Assembly (NCBI GenBank): GCA_903864315.1
Contig: CAIPFK010000078.1
Span: forward strand, 1 to 35,308
Direction: 5' to 3'
DNA length: 35,308 nt
Origin: an uncultured Burkholderiales bacterium
GTDB lineage: Bacteria > Pseudomonadota > Gammaproteobacteria > Burkholderiales > Burkholderiaceae_C
The notes beneath the pieces are model-generated. The model had not been told where the DNA came from and did not search any database. It was given only the letters and a program-made list of their open reading frames with translations. The position numbers and the translations under genes are program-made. Shown piece after piece: positions 32,450 to 35,308 of this stretch (within the stretch, counting starts at the first letter, position 1; each line of letters starts with the position of its first letter).

Positions 32450-33544
32450 TCACCCTAAAAGTCGAGCCAGACTCAACAGCGTCAACAGCACGAACCACAT
32501 CACCACGGTTCGCCACACCAAACCCACCACGCTGTTCAAGTGATGCACTTGTGGCTCTGCCCCCAAGTCTGCATTGGTGGTCGAAGCAGAAAAATCTGCC
32601 AAGAGGGCCCCCCCCAACTGCAGTCCCAACGCACCGGCGGTGGCGGCCACCACCACGCCATCGTTGTCGTCGGGATCTGCCCCTGAGCGCATTCGCCAGT
32701 TCTCAATGGCGTCTTCAAAATTGCCCACCACTGCAAATGACAGTGCTGTGGCCCTGGCCGAGAGCCAATCCAAGCGCATCCAAGCCCAAGCACTCCAACC
32801 CCTCAAAGCTTCACTGACAAAATGCGCCTCCAAACGCTCTGCGCGAGCGAAATCGTCCTCCATGGGGTTGGTTGAGGCATCGCCCAGCAAGGATGAAACA
32901 CTGGAAGCACCAAGTGCACCAAGGGCATCAAGGGCACCAGGGGTACCCAAGTTCATTGGTGCGTCCCAAGTGGCCCCCTCTGGGCTTGGGTGCGACCACA
33001 GCCTGGCGAGCAAATGGCTCATTCGATAGACCACGGCACCCATGGGCCCGAGTCCCACACTGGCAAAGATAGAGAACCAAAACAACACACCAAAGACGTG
33101 CTGATGTGCCGCCAAGACGGAGTATTCGATGGCCAAACGGATGACCTCGGGTTTGCTCAGATGGGTGGTGTCGGCGCGTTGCCAAAGGGCCAACTTTTGA
33201 CGCGCCAGTGCCTCGTCTCCCGCTTCAAGCGCATCGCGAATCTCTGTGAAGTGGTGGCTGAACTGGCGAAAACCCAAGGTGGCATAAAGCACCAAGACGC
33301 TCCAAAGCATCGCAACAACCCAACCCAAACTCCACCACAAGAACCAGTGCATGAACAGCACGAGGAGTGACGGTGCGCCCACGCTTAGGCACCAAATCAA
33401 GCGAGCATGGTGGGACTGGCCCACGTCCAAATGCCGACTGAACCACTGCGCCCATCGGGCGCATTCGCTTTGTACCCAATTGCGATCCTTCAGGGGGCGA
33501 ACCTGTTCAATGAGGAGTGCAAAGAGCAAAGATAAAAGCGTCAT
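32450..33544 (-). CDS. CobD/CbiB (AmpE-like) family membrane protein
   Basis: A 364-residue membrane protein with an N-terminal hydrophobic segment (MTLLSLLFALLIEQVRPL), further transmembrane segments around residues 60-110 and 150-180, and one at the C-terminus. TEIRDALEAGDEALARQKLALW and the segment VIRLAIEYSVLAAHQHVFGVLFWF are typical of the family called CobD/CbiB in Burkholderiales, which also resembles AmpE. No other cobalamin gene is present, so adenosylcobinamide-phosphate synthesis is not supported. A polar loop carries a 9-bp tandem repeat. ATG 33544 lies 28 bases after the NUDIX stop, so the two may be co-transcribed. Confidence 0.8.
   Translation of the reverse strand: MTLLSLLFALLIEQVRPLKDRNWVQSECARWAQWFSRHLDVGQSHHARLIWCLSVGAPSLLVLFMHWFLWWSLGWVVAMLWSVLVLYATLGFRQFSHHFTEIRDALEAGDEALARQKLALWQRADTTHLSKPEVIRLAIEYSVLAAHQHVFGVLFWFSIFASVGLGPMGAVVYRMSHLLARLWSHPSPEGATWDAPMNLGTPGALDALGALGASSVSSLLGDASTNPMEDDFARAERLEAHFVSEALRGWSAWAWMRLDWLSARATALSFAVVGNFEDAIENWRMRSGADPDDNDGVVVAATAGALGLQLGGALLADFSASTTNADLGAEPQVHHLNSVVGLVWRTVVMWFVLLTLLSLARLLG
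32908..32943 (-). repeat. Four imperfect 9-bp tandem repeats in the CobD-like gene
   Basis: Units on the plus strand read CACCAAGTG, CACCAAGGG, CATCAAGGG and CACCAGGGG in direct succession, with a diverged fifth. They encode the Gly/Ala/Leu-rich PGALDALGALGA part of a loop. The 9-bp period keeps the frame. Confidence 0.75.
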
Positions 33545-33572
33545 GTCCTGATCATAGTGGCAAGGCTTGGCT

Positions 33573-34271
33573 CTAGGGCAAAGGATGCGACAAAAAGGCG
33601 TAAAAACTGCGAATGATATTGGCCGTTGCGCCCCAGATGAAGTGCTCTTTGTCGCCCAGTTGATACGGCATGGCATACCATTCGCGCACTTGGCCGTCGT
33701 GCTCGGTTCGGCGTCGCTGATGATGGGCTGGATTCATCAAAAAAGACAAGGGCACTTCAAAGACATGATCAACCTCGCCCGCGTTGGCCAAAATCTCGTG
33801 CTCGGGATGAACCCACGCCACCACGGGTGTGATGCGAAAGGCGGTTCCAGTGACCAAGGGGTTCAGCCGACCCAGGACCGTGACATGGCTGGGGCTCAGT
33901 CCCACCTCTTCATGGGCTTCGCGCAGGGCCGTGGCCTCGGGATTTGCATCTTGCGGATCGACCTTGCCACCAGGAAAGGCAATCTGCCCAGAATGCGTGG
34001 ACAAATGTTTGGCGCGCTGGGTCAAAATCACCGTGATCTCTGTGCGCTGCACCAAACCAAAGAGCACCGCGGCAGCCTTCAAGGGCTGCCCATGAAGGCG
34101 TCGCTCATGGTTGACCGTTTGCGTCAACGCCAAGGCGGCGGGGTTTTGAAAACGCGCTCGGATGGACTCCACACTGGTCTCTTGAGAGCCCAAGGCCCTC
34201 AGGTGGTGATCCACCCCCATGATGGGTGCTCTGAGGGGATCAAAGTGCGGTATTTTGGACAGGGGCAGCAT
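33573..34271 (-). CDS. NUDIX hydrolase, CoA pyrophosphatase (NudL-like)
   Basis: NUDIX enzyme of 232 residues; by subfamily it splits CoA or acyl-CoA to 4'-phosphopantetheine and 3',5'-ADP. The core reads STHSGQIAFPGGKVDPQD followed by ATALREAHEEVGL, which has the REx2EE metal-binding part of the Nudix box and the FPGGK(V)D lead-in of the NudL group. VLGRLNPLVTGTAFRITPVV and WGATANIIRSF are further group features. The N-terminal 65 residues are longer than in E. coli NudL and include no signal peptide. It is separated from rplS by a strong terminator, so it needs its own promoter in 34272-34364. Confidence 0.9.
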   Translation of the reverse strand: MLPLSKIPHFDPLRAPIMGVDHHLRALGSQETSVESIRARFQNPAALALTQTVNHERRLHGQPLKAAAVLFGLVQRTEITVILTQRAKHLSTHSGQIAFPGGKVDPQDANPEATALREAHEEVGLSPSHVTVLGRLNPLVTGTAFRITPVVAWVHPEHEILANAGEVDHVFEVPLSFLMNPAHHQRRRTEHDGQVREWYAMPYQLGDKEHFIWGATANIIRSFYAFLSHPLP

Positions 34272-34364
34272 GGTCTACGACTTTGGGGGGGGAAGAACAC
34301 CGATTTCAAGGACGGGGGGATTCACCAACTTGTTCACCAACTGAGACACTTTGGTTCAAATGGC

Positions 34365-34399
34365 AAAAAGCCGAACTCGGGGTGACGAGATCGGCTTTT
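34365..34399. terminator. Strong bidirectional-looking terminator after rplS
   Basis: AAAAGCCGA (34366-34374) and TCGGCTTTT (34391-34399) form nine pairs; inside, after one A-A mismatch, CTCG (34376-34379) pairs with CGAG (34386-34389) around a 6-base loop. On the minus strand the stem ends in five T residues. It lies 81 bases after the rplS stop and should end the trmD-rplS transcript. Confidence 0.85.
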
Positions 34400-34479
34400 G
34401 CGCTCCAATCGCAATCGAAAAGACTGGGCCTTCAAGCTCATGGGGGAGCCAAGACCAAGTCCCAAGACCGGGGAGAGAA

Positions 34480-34890
34480 TTACGCTTTGTTTGCAGCGGC
34501 TGCGGCGGAAGCGGCCTGGGCAGCTTGCGCAAACTTGCTGACCAATTTTTCTTTGATCCGTGCAGACTTGCCACTGCGTTTGCGCAAGTAATACAACTTC
34601 GCACGGCGCACATCGCCACGACGCTTGACTTCAATGCTGGCGATCAAGGGGCTGTAGGTTTGGAAGGTCCGCTCAACACCCTCGCCGGAGGAGATTTTAC
34701 GAACGATAAAGCCACTGTTGAGGCCGCGGTTGCGCTTGGCAATGACCACACCCTCGTAAGCTTGGACCCGTTTTCTGGAGCCCTCGACCACATTCACGCT
34801 CACAATCACTGTGTCGCCAGGTGCAAATTCGGGGATTTTCTTTCCCAGACGTGCAATTTCTTCTTGTTCCAAAGTTTGGATTAAATTCAT
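34480..34890 (-). CDS. rplS: 50S ribosomal protein L19
   Basis: Large-subunit protein at the 30S-50S interface. The 136 residues match L19 throughout: [78 protein letters not shown] and [20 protein letters not shown]. The Ala-rich C-terminal tail ([16 protein letters not shown]) is longer than in E. coli. ATG 34890 has GAGG a few bases upstream. It follows trmD but after an unusual 318-base gap with its own promoter. Confidence 0.97.
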   Translation of the reverse strand: MNLIQTLEQEEIARLGKKIPEFAPGDTVIVSVNVVEGSRKRVQAYEGVVIAKRNRGLNSGFIVRKISSGEGVERTFQTYSPLIASIEVKRRGDVRRAKLYYLRKRSGKSARIKEKLVSKFAQAAQAASAAAAANKA

Positions 34891-35208
34891 GATGTCCTCA
34901 TTAACGATCTTGGATGCGCGACACGAAAGGCTTTTGGACATGCATTGACATGACATGCAGTGCCGAAAGATTTGACATCGATCAGTGCACTCAAAGCGGC
35001 CACCCAGAGGATCGCAACCCATGATTATAACAGGATTGTGCACAAAGCAAAAGCCAAACTGTCGTTTCGCCCAGAAGCCCGAGGAGCTCGCAGCCCATAC
35101 ACTCAGGTGCGCATCATCCGACCCCAGTGAAATGTCGCTTTTTGTCAACATGGCGACACACTGCATCCAGGCTTTGCATTCGCCATCGACCCGCTCAAAA
35201 CTCCAGAT
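34891..35208 (-). promoter_or_regulatory. trmD-rplS intergenic region: promoter and leader of rplS
   Basis: This 318-base region holds no gene; the frame that could extend rplS upstream is not L19-like. On the minus strand TGT plus a perfect TATAAT (35024-35032) form an extended -10; there is no good -35. Transcription would begin near 35017 and give a leader of about 127 nt. Its minus strand carries ATGTC four times (plus-strand GACAT at 34937, 34947, 34952, 34974). GATGTC and ATGTCC copies are complementary to the GGACATC just after the Shine-Dalgarno. An inverted repeat TGTCGC/GCGACA lies at 35133-35158, nearer trmD. Confidence 0.6.
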
Positions 35209-35308
35209 TCATGTCTTGCTGGGACTGGATTTTTTCTTGATGGGTGAAGACTGCACCGCAAGCGGCAACAAATCGGGGCGGTGCTGAGCGGTTAGTTTCC
35301 TGCGCTGC
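35209..35308 (-). CDS. trmD: tRNA (guanine-N1-)-methyltransferase TrmD, C-terminal end (partial)
   Basis: The last 32 residues (QRRKLTAQHRPDLLPLAVQ and a Ser/Lys-rich end SSPIKKKSSPSKT) of a protein whose start is outside the window. RRxLTAxxRPDLL is the usual ending of TrmD, and trmD directly precedes rplS in proteobacteria. TrmD makes m1G37 in tRNA. The stop is at 35209-35211. The assignment depends on the short tail and gene order. Confidence 0.75.
   Translation of the reverse strand, partial: QRRKLTAQHRPDLLPLAVQSSPIKKKSSPSKT

Noticed and set aside
32450-33544. Cobalamin synthesis locus
   Set aside because: Only one CobD/AmpE-like gene is present, with no other cob gene near it.
35133-35158. 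TGTCGC/GCGACA repeat after trmD as terminator
   Set aside because: The T run is in the 14-base loop and not after the stem on either strand.
34891-35166. Extension of L19 by 92 residues upstream
   Set aside because: L19 starts at [11 protein letters not shown] with a good Shine-Dalgarno; the extension has many Cys and shows no conserved pattern, and contains a promoter.

Overview
The window is an ordinary chromosomal stretch of a betaproteobacterium, most likely Burkholderiales near the Comamonadaceae. This is judged from recognisable gene neighbourhoods (tsaE-amiC, PCMT-rhodanese-tolC next to waaA-waaC, trmD-rplS followed by NUDIX, CobD-like, rsgA, M48 and orn) and from the style of the proteins; no database was searched. 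I see 34 genes, two of them cut by the window ends. There is no tRNA, rRNA, insertion sequence, prophage or CRISPR array. Genes are tightly packed, and many neighbours overlap by 1 to 4 bases (ATGA, GTGA, TTGA, TGATG).

Layout. 1-3764: cell-wall amidase (partial) and tsaE on the minus strand, facing queG and a ferredoxin-RluA fusion on the plus strand. 3873-8301: a BktB-like thiolase, a luciferase-like monooxygenase and ettA. 8302-14111: RNA helicase rhlE, a 2-hydroxyacid dehydrogenase with an altered active site, gloA, pdxH, msrA and a TorF-type porin. 14470-20875: a PCMT-like protein, a rhodanese and a TolC-type protein, converging on the LPS-core operon phosphomannomutase-waaC-waaA. 20998-27326: ogt, a three-gene membrane/hydrolase operon of unknown function, and a CoA-transferase plus two methyltransferases in an overlapping operon. 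27402-35308: a second DEAD-box helicase, orn, an M48 CAAX-type protease with rsgA, a CobD/AmpE-like membrane protein, a NUDIX hydrolase, rplS and the last codons of trmD.

The strongest theme is RNA and translation: tsaE, queG, rluA and trmD modify RNA; ettA, rsgA and rplS act on or in the ribosome; two DEAD-box helicases and orn handle RNA remodelling and decay. TsaE (t6A37), QueG (Q34) and RluA (pseudouridine 32 by family) sit side by side and all act on the tRNA anticodon loop. The RluA protein carries an N-terminal [2Fe-2S] ferredoxin domain and starts 5 bases after queG, which encodes a reductase needing electrons. I consider this the best candidate for an undescribed functional link.

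The second notable signal is that both DEAD-box genes have leaders of about 160-170 nt that, from the promoters I infer, begin with a perfect 7-8 bp hairpin. In rhlE the hairpin loop is complementary over 10 bases to a site about 90 nt downstream. The rplS gene has its own extended -10 promoter and a leader whose repeated ATGTC elements are complementary to its ribosome-binding region.
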